A stretch of DNA of 64,000 nucleotides. Origin: Spartobacteria bacterium. Its GTDB lineage: Bacteria > Verrucomicrobiota > Verrucomicrobiia > Chthoniobacterales > Chthoniobacteraceae. The stretch spans positions 35,486-99,485 of the forward strand of contig JAJPII010000039.1 of assembly GCA_021324825.1 (NCBI GenBank). The letters run 5' to 3'. The translations under genes were made by a program, and so were the position numbers. Shown here one piece after another: positions 28,801-37,808 of this stretch. The notes under the pieces are model-generated. The model searched no databases and was not told the origin of the DNA. It saw only the letters and a program-made list of their open reading frames with translations. The first letter of the stretch is position 1, and every line of letters begins with the position of its first letter.

Positions 28801-31800
28801 CCCCGGACTTCTTCAGCCAGGGCGGCTTCGACCGCTTCACCCTGGAAGGTCTCGGAGCCGCGACGAGCGTCTCAGGGCGGTATGCGCCCGGAGTCGCTAT
28901 CGCGCCGGGGACCGTCATCGACCCCGTGGCGCTAAACTCCGTGGCCATTACCGGTCCGGGGAGAAATGTCGCGTTGACGCCCATCCTCGGGCCCGAAGGA
29001 ACGCGGACGCCGGTCAGCCTCTCCTTCAAAGCTCCCGGCGTCACCGACTCGTTCAGCTCCACCCCGCTGGTAGTCCGCGGCGATCTGGTGATGGGAGCCG
29101 GCGCGCTCATCCAAACCGATCCCGGGGGAAGCGTTTCCCTCAGCGGGAATACCGTTATGGTGCTCGGCTCCGTCATCGCGCCCGGCGGCTCGATCACCAT
29201 CGCGGGCGGGCAGGATTCGACCACGCTGTTCGGAGGCGGGCTGGCAGCCGTTCCCACCGTCGATCTTGGACCACATAGCCGCCTTTCCACCGCGGGCGCG
29301 CTCGTGCCTGCCCTCGACCCCAGCGGCCACGGCTATCGGACCGGGAGCGTCCTGCCGGGGGGAGAATTAAGCATCTCTGGAAATATCGTGGCCGAAGCGG
29401 GCTCTGTTTTGGACGTCTCGGGCGCCACGGGCATGCTCGATCTCGCGCCGACGCAGAGCAGCTTGACCGCGTCTTCCAACGACTCCTTCCTTGGCTCTTC
29501 GGTCATCCTGACCCGGGTGGACAGCAAGGGAGGATCGATCACGCTGGCGGGCGGCCAGGAACTCTTCGCAAACGCCACCCTGCTCGGCGCCGCCGGCGGC
29601 CCGAGCGCCGTGGGCGGAAGCGTGGTCGTCTCCTCCGGTCTCCTTGTCAACGGCTTCCCAACCCCGCTCGATTACACTCTTTCTGTAACCCAGAGTCCGG
29701 TCCCGCTCCTTGCCGCCGCCATCGGGAACCACGTCCAAGCCGCGAACGGCGAAACGCTCCCGGCCATGGGCTATGTCGCGGCGGACAGCTTTAACGCCGG
29801 CGGCTTCGAGTCGGTGGCGCTCAAGGGAAGCGTTCGATTCTCGGGGCCGGTGGCGCTGACTTCGCGCGGCAGCCTGGCGGTCGCCGACGGCGGGGTGATC
29901 TACGCCGACTCCGCAGTCAGCCTCACCGCGCCTTACGTCGCTCTTGGAACGCCCTTCCAGGCGCCCGTCACGGCGCAGGAACAATTAAGTCCCTTCACGG
30001 CGGCAAGCGAACCGTTCTATTTTTCTCCCGCACACGGGCCGGGCAGCCTCGCCGTGACGGCCGGCCTTATCGATATCGGCAACCTGTCTCTGCAAAACAT
30101 CGGCAACGCAACCTTCAGCGCCCGCAACGGCGACATCCGCGGCGACGGCACGCTCGACGTCGCGGGCGCCATCACCCTCGTCGCCGGGCAGATTTATCCC
30201 CCCACCGAAGTCAGTTTCACCATCGACGCCTCCGATTACCAATCCGGAGGCGCCACCCTGCCAGGCTCCGTGAACATCCTCTCCGCGGGCGGCAGGCAGC
30301 TTCCGCTCTCCGCGGGCGGTGAATTGAATATCTACGCCTCGGTCATCAACCAGGGCGGAGTGTTGCGCGCGCCCATTGGCACGATAAACATCGGCTGGAA
30401 CGGGCTGGGAACCGCTCCGACGGATTTGATTTCCAACGCGCCTGTCTCCGCGACCCGACGGTTGACGCTCTCGGCCGGAAGCGTGACGTCCGTTTCGGCC
30501 GTCGATCCCGCCACCGGGCAGGCCCTCGTCATCCCCTATGGCATAAATCTCAACGGCACGGAGTGGATCGATCCCGCCGGAACGGACATCACCGCGGGCG
30601 GGGCGCCGGGAAAGGCGATCGTTCTTTCGGCTGAGAACATCGCTTTCCAGTCCGGCGCTTCGGTCGACATCCGCGGCGGCGGCGATCTTTATGCCTATCG
30701 CTTCGTGAACGGCGTAGGGGGAACCCACGATATCCTCGCGTCCGCTTCCAGCTTCGCGGTCATTCCCGGGTACTCGGCGAATTACGCGCCTTACGGAGCA
30801 TACAATTCCACTGCTTCGAATCTGGGCGGGGACGCGGGTTATGCGAACAGCGGCTTGGCGGCCGGCGAACAGGTATATCTCGGCGCCGGCGGCGGTCTCC
30901 CCGCGGGTATTTATACCTTGCTGCCAGCCCGGTACGCGCTTCTGCCCGGCGCTTTCCTTGTGACGCCCCGGACGGGCGCTCCCACAGGGACTGTCTCGCT
31001 CCCCGACGGTTCAAGCCTGGTTTCCGGTTATATGTTCGGCACAGGGCAAACGGCCCGGCCCCCGCTGACTTCCTTTGAAGTGGCCCCTCAAACAGTGGTG
31101 CGCTCCCGCGCCGAATACGATGATTCCTTTGCCAACACCTTCCTGAACCAGAGCGCGGCGGCCAATAATGCCGCAGTCCCCCTGCCGGTGGATTCCGGCC
31201 ATCTCGTGTTTGAAGCGGCCCAGGGGATGACCCTCCAGGGCGCTGTCGACGCGGGCGGGCCGGGCGGACGTATCGACATCAGCACCCCCGAAGACATCCT
31301 TATTGCCGGTCCGGGCGTAACGGCCCCAGCCGGCGTAGTATTTCTGAATTCGTCGGAACTCACCTCCTTCGGCGCGGAAAGCCTCTTGATCGGAGGCCTG
31401 CGAACCATCGGCGCCGACTCGACGGCAGTCACCGTCCAAACACGCAACTTGACTGTGAACAACGCCGGCGCGCCGCTCTCCGTCCAGGATCTCATCCTGG
31501 TGGCAAACGATACCCTGAAGCTTTCGCCCGGCGCGCAAATCCAGCTCTCCAACGCCGCGCCAAGCCCCGCGGAGAATTTGGTTCTGGGTGAGGCCGCAAC
31601 CCCGGGCAGCGGGGACGGCGTCCTGCTGAGGGTAAGCAACGACCCCCAGGCGCGGATCAGCCGGCTGGGCGTCGATTCTTCGACCGTTCCCTCGATGGTT
31701 ATCGATGCGGGCGCCCGTCTCTCCGGCGCGAGCCTCATACTGGACTCGAGTTACGCGACATCGCTCAGCCCGGACGCCGTCCTGAAAGGCGCCTCGATCA

Positions 31801-34800
31801 CCCTCGACAGCGGCCAGATCAGCATCCAACTCGACAACCCGGGCCCTCTCAACCCGACCTCCGGCCTGGTCCTTTCAGGCCTGGCGCTGCAGACTCTTCA
31901 AAGCTCCGCCCAAGCCTTGTCGCTGCTGAGTTACACTTCGCTTGATATTTACGGCGCCGGCGTTGTCGGCTCTCCCTCCGTCGCGAGCCTGGCGTTGCAC
32001 GCGGCGGAATTCCGGGGCTTTAACGACGGCGGAAGCACGGTGACCTTCGCGGCCGGAAACATCCTCCTGGACAACGCCGCAGGAGGAACCTCGCCCGGGC
32101 CCGTCGCCCCGCCCGCGGGAACGCTCGTGTTGGATGCGAATACGATAGAGCTCGGCGCGAACCAACTGAATATCGATCAATATGCCGGCGTGGCGCTGAA
32201 CGCCTCCGGAGGCATCCTCATGCAGGGCGCGGGCGGCCTTGCCACCCAAGGGGCGCTCACCATGGCGGCCCCCTTGCTCACCGGCGCGACCGGCGCGGCG
32301 CACACCGTCGCCGCGGCGGGGGCGCTCACCCTCCAGCCCGCCGCCTCCGGCGCGGCGGCGATCACCGGCGGCCTCGGCGCAAACCTTACCCTGCAGGGCG
32401 CGAGCGTCACCGCGGACAGCGACATCGCGGCCTCCGGCGGCCAATTGACCCTGCACGCCACAACCGGGGATCTCACCCTCGGCGGCAAGCTCGACGCCGC
32501 GGGCGCGGAACAGGCTTTCTTTGGCTTGGTCGAATACACCAATGGCGGCCAGATCACGCTGACCTCCGACGCGGGCAACGTAAATATCGCCCCGGGCGCC
32601 GCCGTCACCATCGCGGCGGCCCCGGGCGGCGGCAACGCGGGCGTCCTTTCGGTGAACGCGCCCCTGGGAGATTTCACGGTGGCGGGCGCCCTGTCGGGCC
32701 GGGGCGGCGCGGGGGGCCAGGGGGGCTCCTTTTCTCTGGATGTGGGAAGCCTGCCTGGCACGGCCACGCTGGACGCCGCACTGGATGCCGCTTCCTTCTC
32801 CCAGTCGCGTTCCATCCGGGTGCGGACGGGCGATGTTCTCATCGACGGCCTCGCAACAACGCGGAACTTCAATATTTCATCCGACGCGGGCTCGATCACG
32901 GTCTCCGGGGAGATCAACGCCGCAGGCGCGCAGGGCGGAACGATCACCCTCCAGGCCGAGGGAAGCGTCACCCTCCTGAACGGTTCCCTGTTAACGGCTG
33001 CCGGGCAAAATTTCAACGACGCGGGCCGCGGCGGCGCGATCTCGCTCGAGGCCGGTTCGGATGTGAACGGCGCCGCCAGTTCGACCGCGCTCGTGGATAT
33101 CCAGGCCGGTTCCACCATCGACCTCTCCGTCGCCCGCGACACCGCCGCCGGCGCCGCGGCGGGCGACTTCACGGGCACGCTCCACATCCGCGCACCGCAG
33201 ACGGCGGGCAACAACGATCTCCAGGTCAACCCCATCAACGGCTCCATCCTCAACGCCTCGGACATCGTGGTCGAGGGCTACGAGATTTTCAATGCCGCGA
33301 ATGGCTCCATCGACGGCCAGGAATCCCATGTGTTGACCAACGGAGAGACATTTGGCGGCAACACCGGCGCCATCGCCGCGAGGCTGCTCGCCAATAACGC
33401 CGCGCTGGCCCCTCTCCTCACCGTCCAGCCCGGCGCGGAAATCATCAACCCCGCTGGCAACCTCACCCTTGCCTCCAACTGGGACCTTTCAACCTACCGC
33501 TTCGGTCCCGACAACGTAGCCGGCGACCTGACCCTCCGCGCCGCGGGGAACCTTATATTCAACTTCAAAGCGAGCCTAAGCGACGGGTTCGGCGGCCCTT
33601 CGGTCTTTGGTCTCTGGGATGCGCCCCTCCTCCCGGTCGGATCACCCTCCTGGTCCTATCGGCTCGTTTCGGGGGCGGATTTCAGCGCGGCGGATTTCAG
33701 CCGGGTTCAGCCTCTGGCGGACCTCGGCGCGGGCAGCGGCTCCCTTTTGCTCGGACTGAACAGCCCCGCCCTTCCCACCAATGTCACCAGCTCGACCCCG
33801 CGCTCCTCGATCATTCCCAAATACTACCAGACCATCCGCACCGGCGGCGGCGACATCGCCATCTACGCGGGTCGCGACGTGCAATTGCTCAATTCCATCG
33901 CGACGATCTACACCGCCGGATCTCAAGCGGCTGCGCTCGCCGGCTTCGACACGCCGGATCTTGCCAACTCTTCCAGCACGCTCGGCGCGGCACAGACTCC
34001 CATTTATCCCGCGCAGTATAGCCTGGGAGGCGGCAACGTCACCATCGTCGCCCAAAACGACATCGCCCACTATCTTCAAGCCGGGTCCGGCGCCGGCGCG
34101 AAACTCGTGGCGGACTCGACAAAGGAACTGCCCGCCAACTGGCTCTACCGGCAGGGATATGTGGATCCCGCCACGGGTGAGTTTGGTCTGAACAGTTTTG
34201 GGGACGTGGCGTCGACCTCCTGGTGGATCGATTTCAGCAACTTCTTTGAAGGCGTGGGCGCGCTCGGCGGCGGCAACGTCACCCTTATCGCCGGCCATAA
34301 TGTCAGCAACGTCGACGCCGTGGCGCCGACCAACGCGCGAATGCCCGCCGGCGTTCCCGCCGCCGCCAATCTCGTGGAACTCGGGGGCGGAGACGTGGTT
34401 GTGCGCGCCGGGAACAACATCGACGGCGGCGCCTATTACGTGGAACGCGGCCAGGGAATCCTCAGCGCGGGCAACCAGATTCTGACCAACAGCACCCGGG
34501 CCGCGTTGACCCAGACCCAGATCACGAGCGACCGGAACAGCGGCATCATTCCCGACCCCACGACGTGGCTCCCCACGACCCTCTTTCTCGGCGACGGCAG
34601 CTTCGACGTGACGGCAGGCGGCAACCTCCTGCTCGGCCCGGTCGCAAATCCCTTCCTGTTGCCGCAGGGCGTCAACAACAGCTACCTGGAAAAAAGCTAC
34701 TTCTCGACCTACGGACTCGACGCCGCCGTCAATGTTTCCTCGCTCATTGGCGACGTGACTCTCAAGGACGATGCCGATGGCGGAGCGGGCTCCCTCGAAC

Positions 34801-36824
34801 TCTGGTTCCGAAACATCGATCTCTCTTTCCAGAATTCGAAGTCCTTTGCTTTCCAGACCCAGCCCTGGCTCAGGCTGGCCGAGAGCAACGTCACTCCATT
34901 CGCCACGGTCGCGGCCCTGATGCCCGGCACGTTGCGCGCGACCGCCTTCTCCGGGGACATCGACATCGTCGGCGGGATAACGCTCTCGCCCGCTCCCAAG
35001 GGAACGATTGACCTCGCCGCCGCGGGTTCGATCAACGGCTTGCAAATAAACTCCCTGGACTCGGTTAACAATGACGCTTCCTGGGGTTCAAGCCTCGTCA
35101 ATCTTTCGGACGCCGATCCCGCCGGCATACCCGGCATCCTCACCCCGATCTCCTTCTCCTCCGCCCCGGTCCTCACCGATGGCGACATTCTGGACGGGGT
35201 CAATCTTCTCTTCAACGACTCCGGTTCCACCGAAGGCGCTTTCGGCGTGATCCAGACCAAGCAGGCGTTGAATACTCCAGGGTTGCTTCACGCCGGCGAT
35301 TCCAACCCCGTCCATCTTTATGCCCGAAGCGGGGATATTTCCGGCGTCACATTTTTTTCATCCAAGGCCGCGCGCATCCTGGCCGGCGAAGATATCACCG
35401 ACGTCGCTCTTTACCTGTTGAACGACTACACGGCCGACATCAGCCTTGTCGCCGCGGGGCGCGACATCATCCCTTACGACCCCAACTCCCCCCTGCGCGT
35501 CCTGGGCGCCGATAACGCCCTCGGCAATGAGGTGATAGGGCAGACCGCCGAGAACCCCTCTGGACTCGGTTTCGGCGCTCCAACCGCGGGCGACATCCAG
35601 ATCAACGGACCGGGGACGCTGGAAGTGCTCGCCGGGCGCAACCTGAATCTCGGAGTAGGCCCGAACAACTCCGACGGGACCGGGGTCGGCATCACCAGCG
35701 TGGGCAATACCCGCGACCCGTACCTGCCGTTTGCGGGCGCGGATATCATCGCTGCCGCCGGGATTGGCCAGTCCTTCGGACTCGACGGCGGCACACTCGA
35801 CTTCCCAAAATTCATCGCGGACTATTTGAACCCCGCCACCGGGGGCGCGGAAGCGGCTCGTTACCTGCCCGATCTACGCGAGATGCTGGGCCTGTCGGGA
35901 GCGGGGAACGACCAGGTCTGGAACGCATTTGAGAAGCTCCCCCCACCCCGGCAGTATACATTCGCCCTGAACATCTTCTACCTCGTCCTCCGCGACGCGG
36001 GGCGCGACCATAATATCGCTTCCAGCCCTGGATTCGGGAACTACACCCAGGGTTACTCCGCCATCGCCGCGCTTTTCCCTGCGAAACAGGCGGGCGATAT
36101 CTCGCTGACCTCGCGCGAGATCAAGACGGAGAGCGGCGGCAACATTTCCCTCTTCGCCCCCGGCGGACAGCTCACCGTCGGCTTCAATGTCGCCGGCAGC
36201 CAGCCCGTCGATCAAGGCATCCTCACGGAGGATGGAGGCGACATCTCCATCTTCACCGATCAAAGCGTCAATGTCGGCGCCTCGCGCATCTTCACTTTGC
36301 GCGGCGGAAACGAGATCATCTGGTCGTCCTTCGGAAACATCGCCGCGGGCGCTTCCTCGAAAACCGTCCAGTCCGCCCCGCCGACCCGCGTCCTCATCGA
36401 TCCGCAAAGCGGCGACGTTCAAACCGATCTCGCCGGCCTCGCCACGGGCGGCGGCATCGGCGTTCTCGAAACCGTCGCCGGCGTGCCGCCCGCGAACGTC
36501 GACTTGATCGCCCCCGCCGGCGCCGTCGACGCCGGGGACGCGGGCATCCGCGCGTCCGGCAACCTGAACATCGCCGCTCTCCACGTTGTAAATGCCGGCA
36601 ACATCCAGGTGGGCGGCGCGAGCGCCGGCGTTCCGACGACAGTGATTGTCGCCCCCAACATCGCGGGGCTTACCGCCGCCTCGACAGCGGCCGGCGCGGC
36701 CTCGAACACCGCCGGCCAGACCGCCGTCTCCTCCAACAACCAGCCCGCCCCGCGGGAAATCCCCTCCATCATCACCGTTGAAGTGCTTGGTTACGGCGGA
36801 GACGACGGAAGCGATGGCCAGTAA
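25821..36824 (+). CDS. Giant TpsA exoprotein, filamentous haemagglutinin family (DUF3739-type)
   Basis: 3,667 residues. A signal peptide (ends PTHAG) and an Ala-rich stretch precede the two-partner-secretion domain (about residues 115-330) with LLNWQTFNIGKNTTLNF, VYVINQNGILFGGGSQVN and LVASSLPI; NQNGI is the family's NPNGI-type motif. The body is a long series of imperfect Gly/Ala/Ser-rich beta-helix coils (GGxIxLxAG patterns). The C-terminal 700 or so residues look like DUF3739 and include IIWSSFGNIAAGASSKT, VDLIAPAGAVDAGDAGI and NIQVGGASAGVPT. No RGD or obvious toxin or peptidase domain was seen. It is predicted to be exported by the TpsB at 18678 as a surface filament or adhesin. It lacks a PEP-CTERM or LPXTG sorting signal. 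Confidence 0.93.
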   Translation: MRRLELFALALTLAAGAPTHAGDLLRGGAAYGAPSQAANSYGASASVTAQARANANDALARTTQALQAVKAMQSAARGAALAASRPAVPDGLTTGGLQLAPNAAMAGAAAPVQSVAANGQTTVTVTQNAQQALLNWQTFNIGKNTTLNFDQSAGGADASQWVAFNKINDPSGVPSQILGSIRAQGQVYVINQNGILFGGGSQVNVHTLVASSLPINDNLVNLGLLNNPDLQFLFTALPQPAGQNGTPAFNPPAPLTANGRNGDVVVEAGAVLSAPATAAHIGGRIALIGPNVTNAGTISAPDGQTILAAGLEVGFFAHASSDPSLRGLDVYVGAMADTASPHPSDAGVATNSGLIEAAGADVTIAGRAVNQLGGIDGSTSVSLNGRVDLLADYGAAANPLYNPVTDPNAPPYFFQSTGQVTLGPGSVTRILPELSSADRVVGSELALPSQINIQGRTIHMASNALILAPNGNITLGAGDWLPANDGFAFENTGGQVYLDSGALIYAGGSIDVPAPVSENIISVELRGSELADSPLQRDGALRGQTIDVDIRDTGIYDGETWQGTPLADTSGYVGLIERSVGELTIGGGSVKITAGNSVVMQPGSAINVSGGWIDYQGGIVQTTRVLSGGMIFDISNALPGIVYNGIYTGVFTTTDAKWGTSVSYRSPLAPTGSHYEAGYIEGGNGGSISITAPSMALDGNLLGNTVAGPRQRTVAPDASTLSLAFLSQDASTLNVYSPTPPAILFQPGAAQTPADAFALDDSGNPLPLRADRQAEVILSPALTGKDGFGVLSIDDSDGNIKAPANVTLATAAGGSITLKGANIDIEGKVVAPGGNLSFEVYDYSPNPVAALEATPPANPARGNFTLGSGATVSTAGLVVDDRPGSAAQDSLPLVTNGGAIAIKSYSADLAPGSAVDASGGVAISAAGKPVYGGGGSIDIEAGQDPNISAVLGGQLVLGANLKGYSGSAGSSLTILAPSIQIGGVAANGETLLLSPDFFSQGGFDRFTLEGLGAATSVSGRYAPGVAIAPGTVIDPVALNSVAITGPGRNVALTPILGPEGTRTPVSLSFKAPGVTDSFSSTPLVVRGDLVMGAGALIQTDPGGSVSLSGNTVMVLGSVIAPGGSITIAGGQDSTTLFGGGLAAVPTVDLGPHSRLSTAGALVPALDPSGHGYRTGSVLPGGELSISGNIVAEAGSVLDVSGATGMLDLAPTQSSLTASSNDSFLGSSVILTRVDSKGGSITLAGGQELFANATLLGAAGGPSAVGGSVVVSSGLLVNGFPTPLDYTLSVTQSPVPLLAAAIGNHVQAANGETLPAMGYVAADSFNAGGFESVALKGSVRFSGPVALTSRGSLAVADGGVIYADSAVSLTAPYVALGTPFQAPVTAQEQLSPFTAASEPFYFSPAHGPGSLAVTAGLIDIGNLSLQNIGNATFSARNGDIRGDGTLDVAGAITLVAGQIYPPTEVSFTIDASDYQSGGATLPGSVNILSAGGRQLPLSAGGELNIYASVINQGGVLRAPIGTINIGWNGLGTAPTDLISNAPVSATRRLTLSAGSVTSVSAVDPATGQALVIPYGINLNGTEWIDPAGTDITAGGAPGKAIVLSAENIAFQSGASVDIRGGGDLYAYRFVNGVGGTHDILASASSFAVIPGYSANYAPYGAYNSTASNLGGDAGYANSGLAAGEQVYLGAGGGLPAGIYTLLPARYALLPGAFLVTPRTGAPTGTVSLPDGSSLVSGYMFGTGQTARPPLTSFEVAPQTVVRSRAEYDDSFANTFLNQSAAANNAAVPLPVDSGHLVFEAAQGMTLQGAVDAGGPGGRIDISTPEDILIAGPGVTAPAGVVFLNSSELTSFGAESLLIGGLRTIGADSTAVTVQTRNLTVNNAGAPLSVQDLILVANDTLKLSPGAQIQLSNAAPSPAENLVLGEAATPGSGDGVLLRVSNDPQARISRLGVDSSTVPSMVIDAGARLSGASLILDSSYATSLSPDAVLKGASITLDSGQISIQLDNPGPLNPTSGLVLSGLALQTLQSSAQALSLLSYTSLDIYGAGVVGSPSVASLALHAAEFRGFNDGGSTVTFAAGNILLDNAAGGTSPGPVAPPAGTLVLDANTIELGANQLNIDQYAGVALNASGGILMQGAGGLATQGALTMAAPLLTGATGAAHTVAAAGALTLQPAASGAAAITGGLGANLTLQGASVTADSDIAASGGQLTLHATTGDLTLGGKLDAAGAEQAFFGLVEYTNGGQITLTSDAGNVNIAPGAAVTIAAAPGGGNAGVLSVNAPLGDFTVAGALSGRGGAGGQGGSFSLDVGSLPGTATLDAALDAASFSQSRSIRVRTGDVLIDGLATTRNFNISSDAGSITVSGEINAAGAQGGTITLQAEGSVTLLNGSLLTAAGQNFNDAGRGGAISLEAGSDVNGAASSTALVDIQAGSTIDLSVARDTAAGAAAGDFTGTLHIRAPQTAGNNDLQVNPINGSILNASDIVVEGYEIFNAANGSIDGQESHVLTNGETFGGNTGAIAARLLANNAALAPLLTVQPGAEIINPAGNLTLASNWDLSTYRFGPDNVAGDLTLRAAGNLIFNFKASLSDGFGGPSVFGLWDAPLLPVGSPSWSYRLVSGADFSAADFSRVQPLADLGAGSGSLLLGLNSPALPTNVTSSTPRSSIIPKYYQTIRTGGGDIAIYAGRDVQLLNSIATIYTAGSQAAALAGFDTPDLANSSSTLGAAQTPIYPAQYSLGGGNVTIVAQNDIAHYLQAGSGAGAKLVADSTKELPANWLYRQGYVDPATGEFGLNSFGDVASTSWWIDFSNFFEGVGALGGGNVTLIAGHNVSNVDAVAPTNARMPAGVPAAANLVELGGGDVVVRAGNNIDGGAYYVERGQGILSAGNQILTNSTRAALTQTQITSDRNSGIIPDPTTWLPTTLFLGDGSFDVTAGGNLLLGPVANPFLLPQGVNNSYLEKSYFSTYGLDAAVNVSSLIGDVTLKDDADGGAGSLELWFRNIDLSFQNSKSFAFQTQPWLRLAESNVTPFATVAALMPGTLRATAFSGDIDIVGGITLSPAPKGTIDLAAAGSINGLQINSLDSVNNDASWGSSLVNLSDADPAGIPGILTPISFSSAPVLTDGDILDGVNLLFNDSGSTEGAFGVIQTKQALNTPGLLHAGDSNPVHLYARSGDISGVTFFSSKAARILAGEDITDVALYLLNDYTADISLVAAGRDIIPYDPNSPLRVLGADNALGNEVIGQTAENPSGLGFGAPTAGDIQINGPGTLEVLAGRNLNLGVGPNNSDGTGVGITSVGNTRDPYLPFAGADIIAAAGIGQSFGLDGGTLDFPKFIADYLNPATGGAEAARYLPDLREMLGLSGAGNDQVWNAFEKLPPPRQYTFALNIFYLVLRDAGRDHNIASSPGFGNYTQGYSAIAALFPAKQAGDISLTSREIKTESGGNISLFAPGGQLTVGFNVAGSQPVDQGILTEDGGDISIFTDQSVNVGASRIFTLRGGNEIIWSSFGNIAAGASSKTVQSAPPTRVLIDPQSGDVQTDLAGLATGGGIGVLETVAGVPPANVDLIAPAGAVDAGDAGIRASGNLNIAALHVVNAGNIQVGGASAGVPTTVIVAPNIAGLTAASTAAGAASNTAGQTAVSSNNQPAPREIPSIITVEVLGYGGDDGSDGQ

Positions 36825-36833
36825 ACTCGAACC

Positions 36834-37736
36834 ATGTTGAATAACTCAAAATTGAAAATCGGATCGGCCCTCATGATGCTGGCGTTCTCGCTCCGCTTCG
36901 GCCAGGCGCAGGAATTCAATCTCGACAAAGCCGCGGCGGACGCCCGCAAAGGAGACGCCGAAGCGGAGTTCACCCTGGGCCGCGCCTATGCGCGGGGCGA
37001 AGGCGTACCGAGGGACTACGCCAAAGCCCTCGAACTCTACCGGAAAGCCGCGGACCAGGGAAACGCGAAGGCGCGCCATAACCTCGGCTCGATGTACCTC
37101 CGCGGCCTTGGCGTGAACAGGGATGATGCCGAAGCGGCGAAATGGTACCGGCTGGCCGCGGAGCAGGGCGCCGCCCTTTCCCAGGACGCACTTGGCACGC
37201 TGTTACTCACCGGCAGAGGCGTTTCCCAGGACTCGAAGGCAGCCCTCCAATGGTACGAGAAAGCCGCGGCTCAGGGCCTTGCCGAAGCCGAATTCCACCT
37301 CGGGCAACTGCTATCCTCCGGAAAGCCCGGCGCCGCCAGGAACTATGGGGAAGCCGCGGGGTGGCTCGAAAAGGCGGCCGCGCAAGGGAACGCGGAAGCA
37401 CAGAACGCCCTCGGCCTTCTCTATGAGCGCGGCCTGGGAGTTGCCAGGGATCCATCCCAGGCCGCCAAACTGTTCCGTCAAGCCGCCGACCAGGGGAACG
37501 CCAAGGCGGAGCACAACCTTGGCCGCATCTATTCCTCCGGCTCGGGGGTCGAGCGGGATTTGGTGAAAGCTTATCAATGGCTGACTCTCAGCGCGGACCA
37601 AGGCGAAATCTTCGCCGCGAAACTTCGTGACGAACTGGCCATGGCAATGACGCCTGAGCAGATCGCCGAAGGCGCCCGCCTCGCCCGGCAAACCCGCCCA
37701 CAAGCAAGTCCCCGCCCGCCAGGGTTAGTCCACTGA
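36834..37736 (+). CDS. Secreted Sel1-repeat protein
   Basis: 300 residues. The signal peptide ends near RFGQAQ; about six Sel1-like repeats of 36 residues follow (LGRAYARGEGVPRDYAKALE, LGSMYLRGLGVNRDDAEAAK, LGLLYERGLGVARDPSQAAK and others), forming an alpha-alpha solenoid. Such proteins scaffold envelope complexes. The fourth repeat is degenerate (LGQLLSSGKPGAARNYGEAA). It starts ten bases after the exoprotein stop and closes the operon; a REP-like palindrome and convergent genes follow. Confidence 0.9.
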   Translation: MLNNSKLKIGSALMMLAFSLRFGQAQEFNLDKAAADARKGDAEAEFTLGRAYARGEGVPRDYAKALELYRKAADQGNAKARHNLGSMYLRGLGVNRDDAEAAKWYRLAAEQGAALSQDALGTLLLTGRGVSQDSKAALQWYEKAAAQGLAEAEFHLGQLLSSGKPGAARNYGEAAGWLEKAAAQGNAEAQNALGLLYERGLGVARDPSQAAKLFRQAADQGNAKAEHNLGRIYSSGSGVERDLVKAYQWLTLSADQGEIFAAKLRDELAMAMTPEQIAEGARLARQTRPQASPRPPGLVH

Positions 37737-37740
37737 CCAC

Positions 37741-37796
37741 TAACTTTTCGTCCGCTCTTCGTTGTAGAGACGGCTGTGCCAGCCGCCTGGAGCGCT
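37741..37796. repeat. REP-like palindrome, copy 3
   Basis: A single palindrome, CGTTGTAGAGACGGCTGTGC then CAGCCGCCTGGAGCG, in the 72-bp gap between convergent genes. One stem base is changed relative to the core (AGACGGCTG). It may act as a bidirectional terminator-like hairpin, although no T-run follows directly. Confidence 0.8.
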
Positions 37797-37808
37797 AACT
37801 AAACTAGA

